Shown in pieces: positions 9,144 through 18,704 of a stretch of DNA of 64,000 nucleotides. Position 1 is the first letter of the stretch. Every line of letters starts with the position of its first letter. This DNA is from Myxococcales bacterium (GTDB taxonomy: Bacteria; Myxococcota_A; Polyangia; Haliangiales; Haliangiaceae): the NCBI GenBank assembly GCA_016717005.1, contig JADJUF010000014.1, positions 323,230 to 387,229 on the forward strand, given 5' to 3'. The notes beneath the pieces were generated by a model that had not been told where the DNA came from, ran no database searches, and worked only from the letters and a program-made list of their open reading frames with translations. The position numbers and the translations under genes are program-made.

Positions 9144-12100
9144 CTACCGGCCCGACGTCGCGATCGTGATGCGCGCGTCGAGCTGCTCGAGCAGCTCGAT
9201 GATCTGCACCATCTTCTGCGCCAGCGCCTGATCGCCGGCGCGCTGATCGACCGCGGCGCCGACCACCGGCACGAGCGTGTCCTCGAGCCGGCGGATCTGC
9301 CCGAGCAGCTGCTCGGCGCTGGGGCCGCTGATGCCGGCGCCGGAGAGCGCGTCGGTGGCCGGGCGCTCGACCGCGGCCCGCAGGCTGGCCGCGAGCGCGT
9401 CGAGGCGCGGGCCCAGCCAGCCCTCGGGATCGCGCGCGGCGTCGTCAGCGGTCGCCCGCTGGGCCGCGGTGACGACGGCCTGTCGCAGCGCCCGGACCTC
9501 GCCGCCGAGCTCGGCCGAGGCGCTGGCGCCGGCCAGCGCGGTGCGGATCGACGCCAGCTCGACGCCCAGGCCCGACAGCGTCCCGACCAGGCGCGTGACC
9601 GGATCGTCGGCGGCGCCGCCCATGCGGCGCTGGCGCACGAACTCGTCCTTGATCTGGGTCCAGCGCGCGGCCTGGGTCGGATCGAGGCGACCGCGCAGCT
9701 CGGCCAGCTTGAGCAGGTTCTGCTCGGCCGCGGTGGTCAGCGTCTGGGCCTCGCCGCGGTAGTGGTCGTCGACCAGCTGCTCGAGCTCGTCGGCGGTCAT
9801 GGCCGCGACCACCCGCTCGGCGATCTTGCCCATGTTGCGGTAGCTGCCCTGCAGCTTGAACGGCGGCTCGGTGCGGAAGGCGTCGGCCTGCGCCGCCGAG
9901 CGGATGTACTCGGCGTTGACCTTGAGCAGCGTGGCCTGGGCCGCGAACAGGTGCCGGACCACCGCCAGGATCTCCTCGAGCTCGACCGACGAGTAGCCGT
10001 GGGCCAGCTCGGTGGTCGGCACCGGCTCGCCCTGGGCCATGCGGATGATCTTGTGGACGTCGCCGAGGTCGCGCCCGGCCAGGGGCGCCAGCGTCGGGTT
10101 GGCGGTGAGCGCGTTCTCGAGGAACGACAGCGCGAACGCGTCGCCCTTGCCGGCCAGCACGTCGCCGAGGTTGTAGACGTCGGCGCGGTTGGCGAGCATG
10201 TCGGGGATCCGGAACTGCTCGCCGCTCTCGGTGTACGGGTTGCCGGCCATGACGACGCAGAACTTCTTGCCGCGCAGGTCGTACGTGCGGGTCTTGCCGC
10301 GCCAGACGCCCTCGATCTTGCGCTGGGCGTCGCACAGCGAGATGAACTTCTGCAGCAGCTCGGGCGAGGTGTGCTGGATGTCGTCGAGGTAGAGCATCGC
10401 GTTGGTGCCGAGCTCGAGCGCGAGCGTCACCTTCTCGATCTCCTGGCGCGCGGTGGCGTTGGGCGCGTCGGCCGGATCGAGCGAGGTGACGGCGTGGCCG
10501 AGCGCGGGCCCGTTGACCTTGACGAACGCCAGCCCCAGCCGGGCCGCGACGTACTCCATGAGCGTGGTCTTGCCGTAGCCGGGCGGCGAGATCAGCAGGA
10601 GCAGGCCCATCTGATCGGTGCGCTTCGCGGCGCCCGCGGCGCCGAGCTGCTTGGCCAGGTTGGCGCCGACCAGCGGCAGGTACGCGGTGTCGATCAGCCG
10701 GTTGCGGACGAACGACGACATCACCCGCGGCGTCAGCTCGCCCAGGCGCAGCCGCGCGCGCTCGCGATCGGCGACCTCGGCCCGGGCCGCGCGGTAGGCG
10801 CGGTAGGCCGGCACCGTCTCGGTCCGGAACCGGGCCAGGCGCGCGGTCAGCTCGTCGAGCCGGACCGGCAACGCGCCGCTGGCGATGCGCGCGTGGCGCC
10901 CGAACAGGCCCGGCACGGTCGCCTCGATCAGCGCGCTCGACGGCTCGCGCGCCAGGGCCGGCGTGGCCAGGAGCGCCGCCGCCTCGACCGCGGCCGCGGC
11001 CAGCTCGGGCCGCGTCGCGACCACGCCGTCGACCCAGGCCCGGGCCAGCGCCAGGGCGGGGCCCGTGCCGACGCCGAGCGCGGCGATGTCGTCGGTGAAC
11101 GTCGAGCGAGCGCCGTGGACGTCGAGCTCGGCGTGGAGCGCGTCGCGGATCGCCAGCGCGGCGCCGCTCGCGACGAACCGCGGCTGCGCGGCCGCCAGCT
11201 CGCGCACCAGGTAGGCGCCGGCCAGATCGGCGTCGATCGCGGCCAGGCCCGCGGTCACCAGCGCCGGATCGCGCGCGACCTGGGCCGCGATCGCGACCGC
11301 GAGCTCGCGCCCGAGCTGGGCCCGGGCGCCGCGGTCGCCGAGCGTGCCGGCCAGGCGCGCCAGGCTCTGGGCCGCGCGGTGCCAGCGGGCGCGGGCGGCG
11401 TCGTCGTCGAAGCTGACCCAGAACATCACCGCCAGCGCGCGGGCCCCGGCGGCGTAGCCGAGCAGGCCGGCGCCGTCGCGCATCGCCAGCAGGCGCTCGA
11501 GGATGCGGGCGGCGTCGTGGTCGTGGACGCCGCGCTCGTAGCCCTCGTCGTAGCGGTCCTGCGCCAGCTGGCGCAGCGTCGCCTCGAGCGTGCCGGCCCG
11601 CACGTGGTCGTGCAGCGCCGCGAGCGTCAGCGCGCCGGTGCCGGCCTCGGCCTCGGCCAGGATCGACGCCGCCAGGTACTCGCCGCGGTAGACCTCGGCC
11701 GACTCCGATGGCAGATCCTGATCCCACAGCGCCCGGGCCGCGAGCAGGCGCTCGTCGGTGAGCGGCTCGTAGAAGTCGGTGCCGGCCAGGTGGATCGCCA
11801 GGCCGTCGTCGTGCGGCACGATCATCAGCTCGAGCGGCTGCTTGTTGACCGGGAACCGGTGCTCGCCGAACCGGATCAGGTCGCCGCCGCCCTCGAACAG
11901 ATCCGCGGCGTCGCGCTGGCCCCGGAGCGCGTCGCCGCGCGCGGTCTTGAGCTTGGCCTCGAGCTCGTCGGCCTTGACCCCGTCGCCGAGCGCGCCGAGC
12001 TCGGCGACGATGTCGCGCAGCTTGGCGATCATCGCGTCGGACGCGAAGTAGGCGTTGACCTCGTCGGCGGTGGCCAGGCCGGCCGCGCGCCGGGCCACGC

Positions 12101-14468
12101 CGTCGAGGATGCGGTGCGCGGCCTTGTGCAGGTTGGCGCTGCGGCGCTGGCGCTCGGCGGCGAGCAGCTGCTTGCGCGCGCCGACCGCGTCGACGATCTC
12201 CTCGCGCTTGCCGGCCAGCTCGGCGGTCAGCTCGTCGAGCTCGGCGAACCGCCCCTCCAGCTCCTCGAGCTGGACCAGCAGCCGGGTCAGCTCCTGATCG
12301 CAGCGCTCGGGCGTGTCGCACTGGGCCAGGGCCGAGGCCACGCTCTGGGTGATCAGCTTCACCTGGGCGCCGAACTCGGCCCGGCCCTCGCGGGTGGCCA
12401 GGTCGCGGTGGCGGCCCTCGATCGTGGCGCGGGCGCGGTTCACCCGCCCGAACGCGTCGGTGATGTTCTCGAGGATCGCGGTCCGGCGGGTGGCGTCGGC
12501 GATCGTCAGCGAGCCGACGACGTTGCCGAGCAGATCGAGCCCGCCCGCGACCTGATCGATCTGCTCGCGCAGCGGCTTGACCGCGGCCGCGGTGTCGAGC
12601 TCGCCGGCGCGCGCGGCCAGGCCGTCGGCCCGGGTCACGAGCTCGCCGAACGCGTCGCCGCGGGCCAGGAACCCGACGCAGTCGGCGGTGACGCGATCGA
12701 ACGCGGTCGCGACCTCCTGCTCGAGCAGGCCGAGGCGCGCGACGTCGATGAACCGCACCTCACCCTTGCTGATCAGCTGGCCGCGCAGCCCGCGCAGCCC
12801 GGTCAGGGCCTCGAGGAACAGATCGATCTGCTCCCAGCCCTCCGACCGGGTCGCGCTCAGCCGCGCGGCCACCGCGGCCTCGGCCTCGGTCAGCGCGGCC
12901 GCGGCCGCGGCCTCGAGCGCGACCACCTTCTCGTACTCGTCGAGGATCAGCTTGGCGGTCGCCTTGACGTCGGCGATCGCGGTCTTGAGATCGCCGGCGT
13001 CGGCGTGGCCCAGCCAGTAGTAGGCGTCGGCGGCGCGGGTCGCGAGCGCGAGGATGTCCTCGAACGTGGTCCGGCGCGGCGCGTCGGCCCCGGCCAGGCG
13101 CGCGATCGACAGCGCGTCCGACAGGCCGCGCACCAGATCGGCGTTGCCGACCTTGGCCAGGTAGCTGCCGTCGGTCGGCGCCGACGCCGCGTGCTCGGCC
13201 GACGTGAACGGGGTCTTCCACACCTGCATCGGGTGGACCCGGGTCGGCTCGCTCGAGGTCGAGCGCATCACGACCATGCGGCCGTCGGCGAACAGCGAGT
13301 AGCCGTGGCTGATGATCGGCGCCGCGACCGACTTCTCGATCAGGTTGTACGGGTACAGCAGGTAGGTGCCGTCGCGGCCGCGGTGGTAGACGTAGAGCAC
13401 GTCCTCGCCGTTGGGCGAGCGGACCTCGCGCTTGAGCACGTAGTCGGTGGCGTCGCCGTCGAACTTCTTCCACCCGCCGCCGACCAGCACGTAGCCGCCC
13501 GGGAAGACGATGCCGTGATCCTCGGGCAGCGACCGGCAGCCCTGGCCGATGCCGTCGGCGCGCACGACCGTGCGCGAGCGGGTGTCGAACACCAGGTAGC
13601 GCCACACGGTCTCGCGGAACGGCAGCACCTTGAGCACGATCAGCCCGCCGGGCTTGCCGATCGGCGCGTAGAAGATCCGGGCGTCGTCGAGCGACTGGTT
13701 GGCGTCGGCCACCGGTTCGCTGTAGATGCCGCGGCCGGTCTCGGTGTTGTCCTCGACCTTGATCGTCAGATCGCCGCCGACGGTCTCGACGAAGACCGTG
13801 TCGAGGATGCTGTAGTGGGGGTGGCGACCGGCCACCTGGTCGTCGCGCGTGACCTCGCGCCACTCGAAGTCGTAGGCCGGCGGGTACAGCGCCGTCAGGT
13901 CGCGATCGCCGCGATCGTCGACGTAGACCACCCGGCCGTCGGGCTCGATCCGCCAGCGCAGGACCTTCTGGTCCTTCCAGGTCGCGCCGGCCTGGAACAC
14001 CGCGAGCAGGATCGTGTCGCGCTTGATCAGCTGGATCAGGCGCGCGTCGCGGTAGTAGCGGTACAGGTTGGCGAAGTCGCGCCCGAGGTCGGGGCTGGCC
14101 AGGAACCCGCCCAGGCCGTCGATCGGCAGCGGCGAGGTGTCGAAGCTGGCGTCGGCGCCGCCGGCCACCGGCTCGAACCGGTGCAGCGCCAGCACGTCGC
14201 CGACCTTGGTCTCGGCCTTGAGGCCGAGGAACACGTTGAAGCCGAGCAGCAGGTGCCCGCCGATCGAGACGATGTCCGCCGGCGCGCAGTTGTGCTCGGA
14301 CCGCACGCGCTCGGTCGCGATCAGCTGCGGCTCGGTCGCGCCGAACAGCGTCTTGCGACGCAGGTTGAGCGCGTCGGCCCGGCGCGCCAGCTCGCCGCCG
14401 GCCGCGGCCAGCCGGTGGCGCAACACCTCGTAGTTTCCACCCGTGAGAGCGGCGTCGACGTCAGCCAT
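9144..14468 (-). CDS. Giant AAA+ ATPase of the DUF3686 (DNA repair ATPase-like) family
   Basis: Encodes 1774 residues. The N-terminal half matches my memory of DUF3686 proteins (DALNLRRKTLFGATEP and HCAPADI-type motifs, beta-rich blocks around residues 40-430). Long helical, probably coiled-coil stretches rich in Ala/Glu/Leu follow at about 480-840. An AAA+ module sits near 1200-1500, with Walker A SPPGYGKTTLM (Lys about 1300) and Walker B LYLDDIQH (about 1360); helices make up the C-terminus. The DNA-repair label is a family name, not a proven role. It is the last gene of an operon after a YqiJ-like and a flotillin-like gene, so it probably works at a membrane microdomain. GAGG sits before the ATG. 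Confidence 0.88.
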   Translation of the reverse strand: MADVDAALTGGNYEVLRHRLAAAGGELARRADALNLRRKTLFGATEPQLIATERVRSEHNCAPADIVSIGGHLLLGFNVFLGLKAETKVGDVLALHRFEPVAGGADASFDTSPLPIDGLGGFLASPDLGRDFANLYRYYRDARLIQLIKRDTILLAVFQAGATWKDQKVLRWRIEPDGRVVYVDDRGDRDLTALYPPAYDFEWREVTRDDQVAGRHPHYSILDTVFVETVGGDLTIKVEDNTETGRGIYSEPVADANQSLDDARIFYAPIGKPGGLIVLKVLPFRETVWRYLVFDTRSRTVVRADGIGQGCRSLPEDHGIVFPGGYVLVGGGWKKFDGDATDYVLKREVRSPNGEDVLYVYHRGRDGTYLLYPYNLIEKSVAAPIISHGYSLFADGRMVVMRSTSSEPTRVHPMQVWKTPFTSAEHAASAPTDGSYLAKVGNADLVRGLSDALSIARLAGADAPRRTTFEDILALATRAADAYYWLGHADAGDLKTAIADVKATAKLILDEYEKVVALEAAAAAALTEAEAAVAARLSATRSEGWEQIDLFLEALTGLRGLRGQLISKGEVRFIDVARLGLLEQEVATAFDRVTADCVGFLARGDAFGELVTRADGLAARAGELDTAAAVKPLREQIDQVAGGLDLLGNVVGSLTIADATRRTAILENITDAFGRVNRARATIEGRHRDLATREGRAEFGAQVKLITQSVASALAQCDTPERCDQELTRLLVQLEELEGRFAELDELTAELAGKREEIVDAVGARKQLLAAERQRRSANLHKAAHRILDGVARRAAGLATADEVNAYFASDAMIAKLRDIVAELGALGDGVKADELEAKLKTARGDALRGQRDAADLFEGGGDLIRFGEHRFPVNKQPLELMIVPHDDGLAIHLAGTDFYEPLTDERLLAARALWDQDLPSESAEVYRGEYLAASILAEAEAGTGALTLAALHDHVRAGTLEATLRQLAQDRYDEGYERGVHDHDAARILERLLAMRDGAGLLGYAAGARALAVMFWVSFDDDAARARWHRAAQSLARLAGTLGDRGARAQLGRELAVAIAAQVARDPALVTAGLAAIDADLAGAYLVRELAAAQPRFVASGAALAIRDALHAELDVHGARSTFTDDIAALGVGTGPALALARAWVDGVVATRPELAAAAVEAAALLATPALAREPSSALIEATVPGLFGRHARIASGALPVRLDELTARLARFRTETVPAYRAYRAARAEVADRERARLRLGELTPRVMSSFVRNRLIDTAYLPLVGANLAKQLGAAGAAKRTDQMGLLLLISPPGYGKTTLMEYVAARLGLAFVKVNGPALGHAVTSLDPADAPNATARQEIEKVTLALELGTNAMLYLDDIQHTSPELLQKFISLCDAQRKIEGVWRGKTRTYDLRGKKFCVVMAGNPYTESGEQFRIPDMLANRADVYNLGDVLAGKGDAFALSFLENALTANPTLAPLAGRDLGDVHKIIRMAQGEPVPTTELAHGYSSVELEEILAVVRHLFAAQATLLKVNAEYIRSAAQADAFRTEPPFKLQGSYRNMGKIAERVVAAMTADELEQLVDDHYRGEAQTLTTAAEQNLLKLAELRGRLDPTQAARWTQIKDEFVRQRRMGGAADDPVTRLVGTLSGLGVELASIRTALAGASASAELGGEVRALRQAVVTAAQRATADDAARDPEGWLGPRLDALAASLRAAVERPATDALSGAGISGPSAEQLLGQIRRLEDTLVPVVGAAVDQRAGDQALAQKMVQIIELLEQLDARITIATSGR

Positions 14469-14558
14469 GCTCGGTACCTCGATCGGCGCGCGCGGTCAGC
14501 CCGCAACAGCGGACCCGCGCCTGGACTCGCGTCTGGGAAGGGACAACCTCCGACGGGC

Positions 14559-14580
14559 GACGGCCTGGCGCCAGGCCGTC
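14559..14580. promoter_or_regulatory. Perfect 22-bp palindrome between flotillin and ATPase genes
   Basis: Reads GACGGCCTGGC followed by its exact reverse complement. It lies in the 125-bp gap between the flotillin stop and the ATPase start. It could be an operator for a dimeric regulator or an attenuating hairpin; no T-run follows on either strand. Confidence 0.5.
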
Positions 14581-14593
14581 CGCCCGCGGCCGC

Positions 14594-16750
14594 TCAGGTC
14601 ACCTTGTCGTCGTCGAGCCCGAGCTTCTTGGCCTGCTCGAGCAGCGCGCCTAGCTTGCGCCGGGTCGGATCGTCGGCCTTGAGCATCAGGTTGGCGAGGA
14701 CCGCCGAGATGGTCAGGTTCTTCAGGCCCTCGGCCGAGCCGCCGGCGGCGGCGCCGATGACGTCCTTCAGGTCCTGCATCAGCCGGCCGTCCTGGAGCCG
14801 GTCGCCGAGGGCGTGGCGCACCACCTCGGAGTGATCGACCACGCCGTCGATCGACTGCCCCAGCGACACCGCCTTGACGAAGCGGTCGAAGAACTGGCCG
14901 TCGCCGCCGACGATCTTGATCTCGGCCTTGCCCATCGCCTCGGCCATGACCCGGGCCTGGGCCTCGGACACGAGCACGCGCGCCTTGATCTGCTCGAGCG
15001 CGATCTCGCGCTCGTTGGCGAGGCGCAGGCGGAACTCCTCGTGCTCGCGGCCCGAGCCCTCGAGGGCGCGCATCGCCTCGGCCTTCTGCGCCAGGCCGTG
15101 GGCCTCGGCCAGCATGCGCTTCTCGATCGCGCCGGCGTCGGCCTCCTTGCCCGCGGCCTCGGCCAGGAGCTTCTCGCGCAGGCTGACCGCCTCGGCCAGC
15201 CCGGTCTTCTCGATGGCCGCGGCGTCGGCCTCGCGCCCGGCCGCCTCGGCCATGGCCTTGCGGCGCACGTTCTCGGCCACGACCGTGCCCTCGCGGTCGA
15301 GGACCTGGACCTGGGCCTCCCGGACCTTGGCCTGGGCCATGCCGGTCTTCTCGAGCGCGACCGCGTCGGCCTCCTTGACCCGCACCTCGGCCAGGCCGGG
15401 CGCGGCGTGCTCGGCCTGGGTGCCCTCGGACCGGCGGATCGCCGCGCGCGCCTCCTTGTCCGAGGCCTCCATCGCCGCCTCGGCCAGGATCATCTGGCGC
15501 TTGGCGTGCGACGACGCGACCTGCTGCTCGGCCTCGGCCTTCTTGATGTCCTTGATGAAGACCTCCTGGGCCGCGGCCTCGGCGTGGACGATCGTCACGT
15601 GCTTGTGGCGCTTGGCCTCGGAGTCGGTGCGGAGATCCTTGATGGCCTCCTCCTCGACCGCGACGGTCTTGTCGACCGCGACCCGGGCGCGGACGATGTC
15701 CGCGATCGAGCGCTTCTCGGTCTCGACCGCCTTGTTCATCTCGATCTGGCCGAGCTCGACCTCGCGCCGGCGCAGGACCTCCTCGAGGTCGTGGGCCTTG
15801 GCCACGCGCACCTTCTCGACCTCGACCTCGCGGACGCGGCCCTGCTCGCTGACCTGGACCGCGCGCAGCTTGGCCTGCTCGGCCATCTGCACCGCCTCCT
15901 CGGCCCGCTGCCGATCGACGTGCGTGCGCTTCTCCTCGTCGAGGCGGAACCGGTTGGCCTCGTTCTCCTCGCGCGCGTTGGCGATCGCGATCTCCTTGTT
16001 CTTCTTGGCCTCGGCCTCGGACCGCTGCTGCTCGAAGCGGAAGATCGCCTCGTCCGAGGTCAGGTTCTGCTTGCCGAGCTCCATGCGCTCGGTCTGCTTG
16101 AGCTGGTTGGTGCTGATGGCGGCGCCGGTGGTGATCTCGGTGATCTTGCGGATGCCGAGCGCGTCGAGGACGTTGTTGGGATCGAGGATCTCGATCGGGG
16201 TCTGCTCGAGGTAGTCGATCGCGGCGTCGTCGAGGACGTAGCCGTTGAGGTCCTTGCCGATCACCCCGATGATCTGGTCCTTGAACACGTCGCGCTGGGT
16301 GTAGAGCTGCTCGAACTCCATGCGCTTGCCGACGGTCTTGAGGGCCTCGGAGAACTTGGCCGCGAACAGCTCCTCGAGGGTCTGCTGCTGCGACGCGCGG
16401 ACGCAGCCGATCGACTGCGCCACGCGCAGCACGTCGTCGACGGTCTTGTTGACCCGCACGAAGAACGTGACCTTGATGTCGGCGCGGATGTTGTCGGCGC
16501 AGATCAGGCCGTCCTTGCCGCGGCGGGCCACGTCGATGGTCTTGACCGACAGGTCCATGACCTCGGCCTTGTTGACCACCGGCAGGACCACGGAGCCCGA
16601 GAACGTGACCTTGGGTTCACCGCGCAGGCGGTTGATGATCATGGCGCGGCCCTGGTCGACCTGCCGGAAGGTGCGGGCGACCAGCACCATCAACCCGAAC
16701 AGGACGATGACCGAGATGCCGACGACGGCGATGAGCAACTGCTTGTCCAT
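14594..16750 (-). CDS. yqiK: Flotillin-like SPFH protein, YqiK type
   Basis: Encodes 718 residues, longer than typical YqiK (about 550). One N-terminal transmembrane helix (residues 5-27) is followed by an SPFH/band 7 domain (about 30-200) and a very long charged coiled coil (about 225-620). Glu-Ala-rich internal repeats occur around 480-580, where LAEAAGKEADA-type units recur. A globular helical tail follows. Flotillins assemble on the inner membrane and organise ordered domains. GAGGAG precedes the ATG. It lies between a YqiJ-like gene and the DUF3686 ATPase, the same YqiJ-YqiK order known from E. coli. Confidence 0.9.
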   Translation of the reverse strand: MDKQLLIAVVGISVIVLFGLMVLVARTFRQVDQGRAMIINRLRGEPKVTFSGSVVLPVVNKAEVMDLSVKTIDVARRGKDGLICADNIRADIKVTFFVRVNKTVDDVLRVAQSIGCVRASQQQTLEELFAAKFSEALKTVGKRMEFEQLYTQRDVFKDQIIGVIGKDLNGYVLDDAAIDYLEQTPIEILDPNNVLDALGIRKITEITTGAAISTNQLKQTERMELGKQNLTSDEAIFRFEQQRSEAEAKKNKEIAIANAREENEANRFRLDEEKRTHVDRQRAEEAVQMAEQAKLRAVQVSEQGRVREVEVEKVRVAKAHDLEEVLRRREVELGQIEMNKAVETEKRSIADIVRARVAVDKTVAVEEEAIKDLRTDSEAKRHKHVTIVHAEAAAQEVFIKDIKKAEAEQQVASSHAKRQMILAEAAMEASDKEARAAIRRSEGTQAEHAAPGLAEVRVKEADAVALEKTGMAQAKVREAQVQVLDREGTVVAENVRRKAMAEAAGREADAAAIEKTGLAEAVSLREKLLAEAAGKEADAGAIEKRMLAEAHGLAQKAEAMRALEGSGREHEEFRLRLANEREIALEQIKARVLVSEAQARVMAEAMGKAEIKIVGGDGQFFDRFVKAVSLGQSIDGVVDHSEVVRHALGDRLQDGRLMQDLKDVIGAAAGGSAEGLKNLTISAVLANLMLKADDPTRRKLGALLEQAKKLGLDDDKVT

Positions 16751-16812
16751 GCGATGACTCCTCGGCCGGCGGCGCCGGCCCGCAACGAGACCCCCGAGAC
16801 GACGACTGGAGA

Positions 16813-17577
16813 CTAGACGGATCCGTCCGCGTCGGTCGACGCGGGCGGCAAGAGATCAGTGGCGGGCTCGACGACGTACGCGTGCCGGGCCGCGTCGAAG
16901 TCGATGACCAGCGCGCGGGCGCCGCGGGTCAGCACGTCGGCGCGATCGCACCGGACCGGGATGACCAGCACCGTGCCGCCGTCCTCGATCGTGGCCTGGC
17001 CGAACCCGTCGTCGACCCGGCCGGTGGTGATCGTGCAGGTCGAGCCGACGTAGTCGCGGTTGGACTTGCCGACCTTGACCTCGAACACCGGCTTGAGCGG
17101 GCGCACGATCAGCCCGGCGATCGGCAGGGCCACGAGCACCACCGCGATCGCGATGACGATCATCAGCGCGGTGTTGAGCGAGCCGGTGCCCTGGCCGTAC
17201 TCCATGGCCAGCAGCGAGCCGACCCAGGTCAAGAGCAGGATGACGCTCGCCGAGACGGTCACCGGCACCGAGGTCAGCCCGAGCCAGGCCCACAGGCCAC
17301 CGTCGACGCCGTCGACGCCGTCGTGGACCGCCTCGGCGCTGCCCTTGGCGCCGCTGGTCACGGCCTCGGCCGCGCCCTTGACGCCGCCGGTGAGCGCGTC
17401 GCCGCCGGTCAGCGCCTCGCCGCCGCCCTTGAGCGCGCCCGACACGTCGTCGGCGCCGCCGAGCAGATCGATGTCGAGCGCGCCGAGGATGACGAACAGC
17501 CAGTACACCAGCGCGATCAGCAGCCCGATCGTGAAGATGACCGTTGGAAATTGCAGCGACGCATCGATGAGCTTCAC
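16813..17577 (-). CDS. yqiJ: YqiJ-like membrane protein with C-terminal OB-fold (NfeD-related)
   Basis: Encodes 254 residues. GTG start at 17577, preceded by a strong GGGGAGG site. Transmembrane helices lie at about 13-35, 103-124 and 135-160, with an Ala/Gly/Asp-rich soluble loop between the first two. The C-terminal 85 residues look like the small OB-fold barrel of NfeD/YqiJ proteins (VGSTCTITTGRVDDGFGQ). NfeD-type proteins partner SPFH proteins, and the next gene is one. First gene of the three-gene operon. Confidence 0.85.
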   Translation of the reverse strand: MKLIDASLQFPTVIFTIGLLIALVYWLFVILGALDIDLLGGADDVSGALKGGGEALTGGDALTGGVKGAAEAVTSGAKGSAEAVHDGVDGVDGGLWAWLGLTSVPVTVSASVILLLTWVGSLLAMEYGQGTGSLNTALMIVIAIAVVLVALPIAGLIVRPLKPVFEVKVGKSNRDYVGSTCTITTGRVDDGFGQATIEDGGTVLVIPVRCDRADVLTRGARALVIDFDAARHAYVVEPATDLLPPASTDADGSV

Positions 17578-17939
17578 GGCGCCTCCCCGCGCAAGTGGTG
17601 GACGTAGACGTACCGCAGTCCCGGACGGCGGCGGCGCCGTGGAGCACGGATCGAGACGGGGCTCGCGGCATCGACGCTGATGCGCGATGAGCCGCGCGCG
17701 GCGCGGCCCGGGTACAACGACTGTGGCAAGACCCTATCTACATAGGGCCGCCCAGGCGGGTGCGAAAGAGGATATGCGTCGCTGCTGTGCAGGATTTCAG
17801 CGGGGCTGCACGAGCAATTCTAGCTGGTTCAGCCACCGTGTGACACAGCGGCCCGACTCCGAATGGCCGGACCCTCGCAGCCGCGCACTATAAATAGGTG
17901 CAGCTACGCCGCCGCCCAGGCCCGCCGCCGGCAGGCCGT
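17578..17939. other. Intergenic region upstream of the YqiJ-flotillin-ATPase operon
   Basis: About 360 bases with no supported ORF. GC is lower than the flanks. It holds a perfect 6-4-6 inverted repeat at 17732-17747 (CCCTAT, CTAC, ATAGGG) and an AT-rich TATAAATA segment at 17889-17896. Either could belong to the promoter of the minus-strand operon, but I cannot pair a -35 with confidence. Confidence 0.4.
17732..17747. promoter_or_regulatory. Inverted repeat, candidate operator
   Basis: CCCTAT-N4-ATAGGG, a perfect hairpin or dimer site about 155 bases upstream of the yqiJ-like GTG. Confidence 0.4.
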
Positions 17940-18659
17940 TCAGGCGCAGCCGTCAGGGCCGCACGCCGGCGCCGCGTCGTCGGCGGGGTCGGCCTCGCCC
18001 GCGTCGAACCCGTCGGCCGCGAGCTGCCGGGCCTGGGCCAGCGCGTGCACCAGCGTCTCGGCCGGCTGAGCGCCGGACACGCCGAGGCGCCCGGCCATGA
18101 CGAAGAACGGCACGCCGCTGATGCCCAGCTCGCGCGCCAGGCCCTCGTCGGCGCGGACCTCGGCGGCGTGGGCGTCGCCGGCCAGCGCCGCGCGGACCTC
18201 CTCGGCGTCGAGCCCGACCTCGGCCGCCAGCTCGACCAGCGTGGCGTGATCGCCGAGCGCGCGGCCCTCGGTGAAGTAGGCGCGCAGCAAGCGCTCCTTG
18301 AGCGCGCCCTGGTGCCCGTGGGCGGCGGCGAGGTGGAGCACGCGGTGCGCGTCGAACGTGTTGCCGCCGCGCACGCGGTCGATGCGGAAGTCGAGGCCGT
18401 CGGCGGCCGCGACCGCGGTGATGTTGGCGATCATCGCCTCGGCCTCCGCCGTCGAGCGCCGGTACTTGGCCGCCAGGCGCTCGACGTACGACTGGCTGTC
18501 GTCACGGATCGCCGGCGCGCTCGGGTCGAGCTCGAACGAGCGCCACACCAGCTCGACCTCCTGCGGCGCCTGCGCCAGCGCGGCCTCGAGGCGGCGCTTG
18601 CCGATGTAGCACCACGGGCAGGCGAGATCGGACCAGACGTCGATGCGCAGCGCGGACAT
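17940..18659 (-). CDS. DsbA-family oxidoreductase, FrnE-like
   Basis: Encodes 239 residues from the ATG at 18659; the open frame extends 13 codons further but the residues there look unlike the family. Thioredoxin-fold DsbA/FrnE group: VWSDLACPWCYIGKRR gives the CPWC active site at residues 14-17, and GISGVPFFVM supplies the cis-Pro loop near residue 185. There is no signal peptide, so it is a cytoplasmic member like the FrnE proteins, which act in thiol redox or stress tolerance. The tail ends in CGPDGC, a second possible metal- or thiol-active pair that some FrnE proteins also carry. TACGCT lies six bases before the ATG. Confidence 0.88.
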   Translation of the reverse strand: MSALRIDVWSDLACPWCYIGKRRLEAALAQAPQEVELVWRSFELDPSAPAIRDDSQSYVERLAAKYRRSTAEAEAMIANITAVAAADGLDFRIDRVRGGNTFDAHRVLHLAAAHGHQGALKERLLRAYFTEGRALGDHATLVELAAEVGLDAEEVRAALAGDAHAAEVRADEGLARELGISGVPFFVMAGRLGVSGAQPAETLVHALAQARQLAADGFDAGEADPADDAAPACGPDGCA

Positions 18660-18665
18660 CCCCGC

Positions 18666-18671
18666 AGCGTA
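18666..18671 (-). promoter_or_regulatory. -10-like element, leaderless arrangement
   Basis: TACGCT (minus strand) six bases before the ATG of the FrnE-like gene; no Shine-Dalgarno. Confidence 0.35.
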
Positions 18672-18704
18672 GCGCGCGTCGGCGATCGCGACGACCACGC
18701 CGCG

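Noticed and set aside
9762..14834. An open frame of about 1690 codons on the plus strand opposite the giant ATPase
   Set aside because: It is the antisense shadow of a high-GC gene: composition is Arg/Gly/Leu/Asp-rich with no domain, while the minus strand encodes a clear AAA+ protein.
17889..17896. TATAAATA as a definite -10 promoter of the flotillin operon
   Set aside because: No -35 can be paired and it lies more than 300 bases from the start codon; left only as a note.
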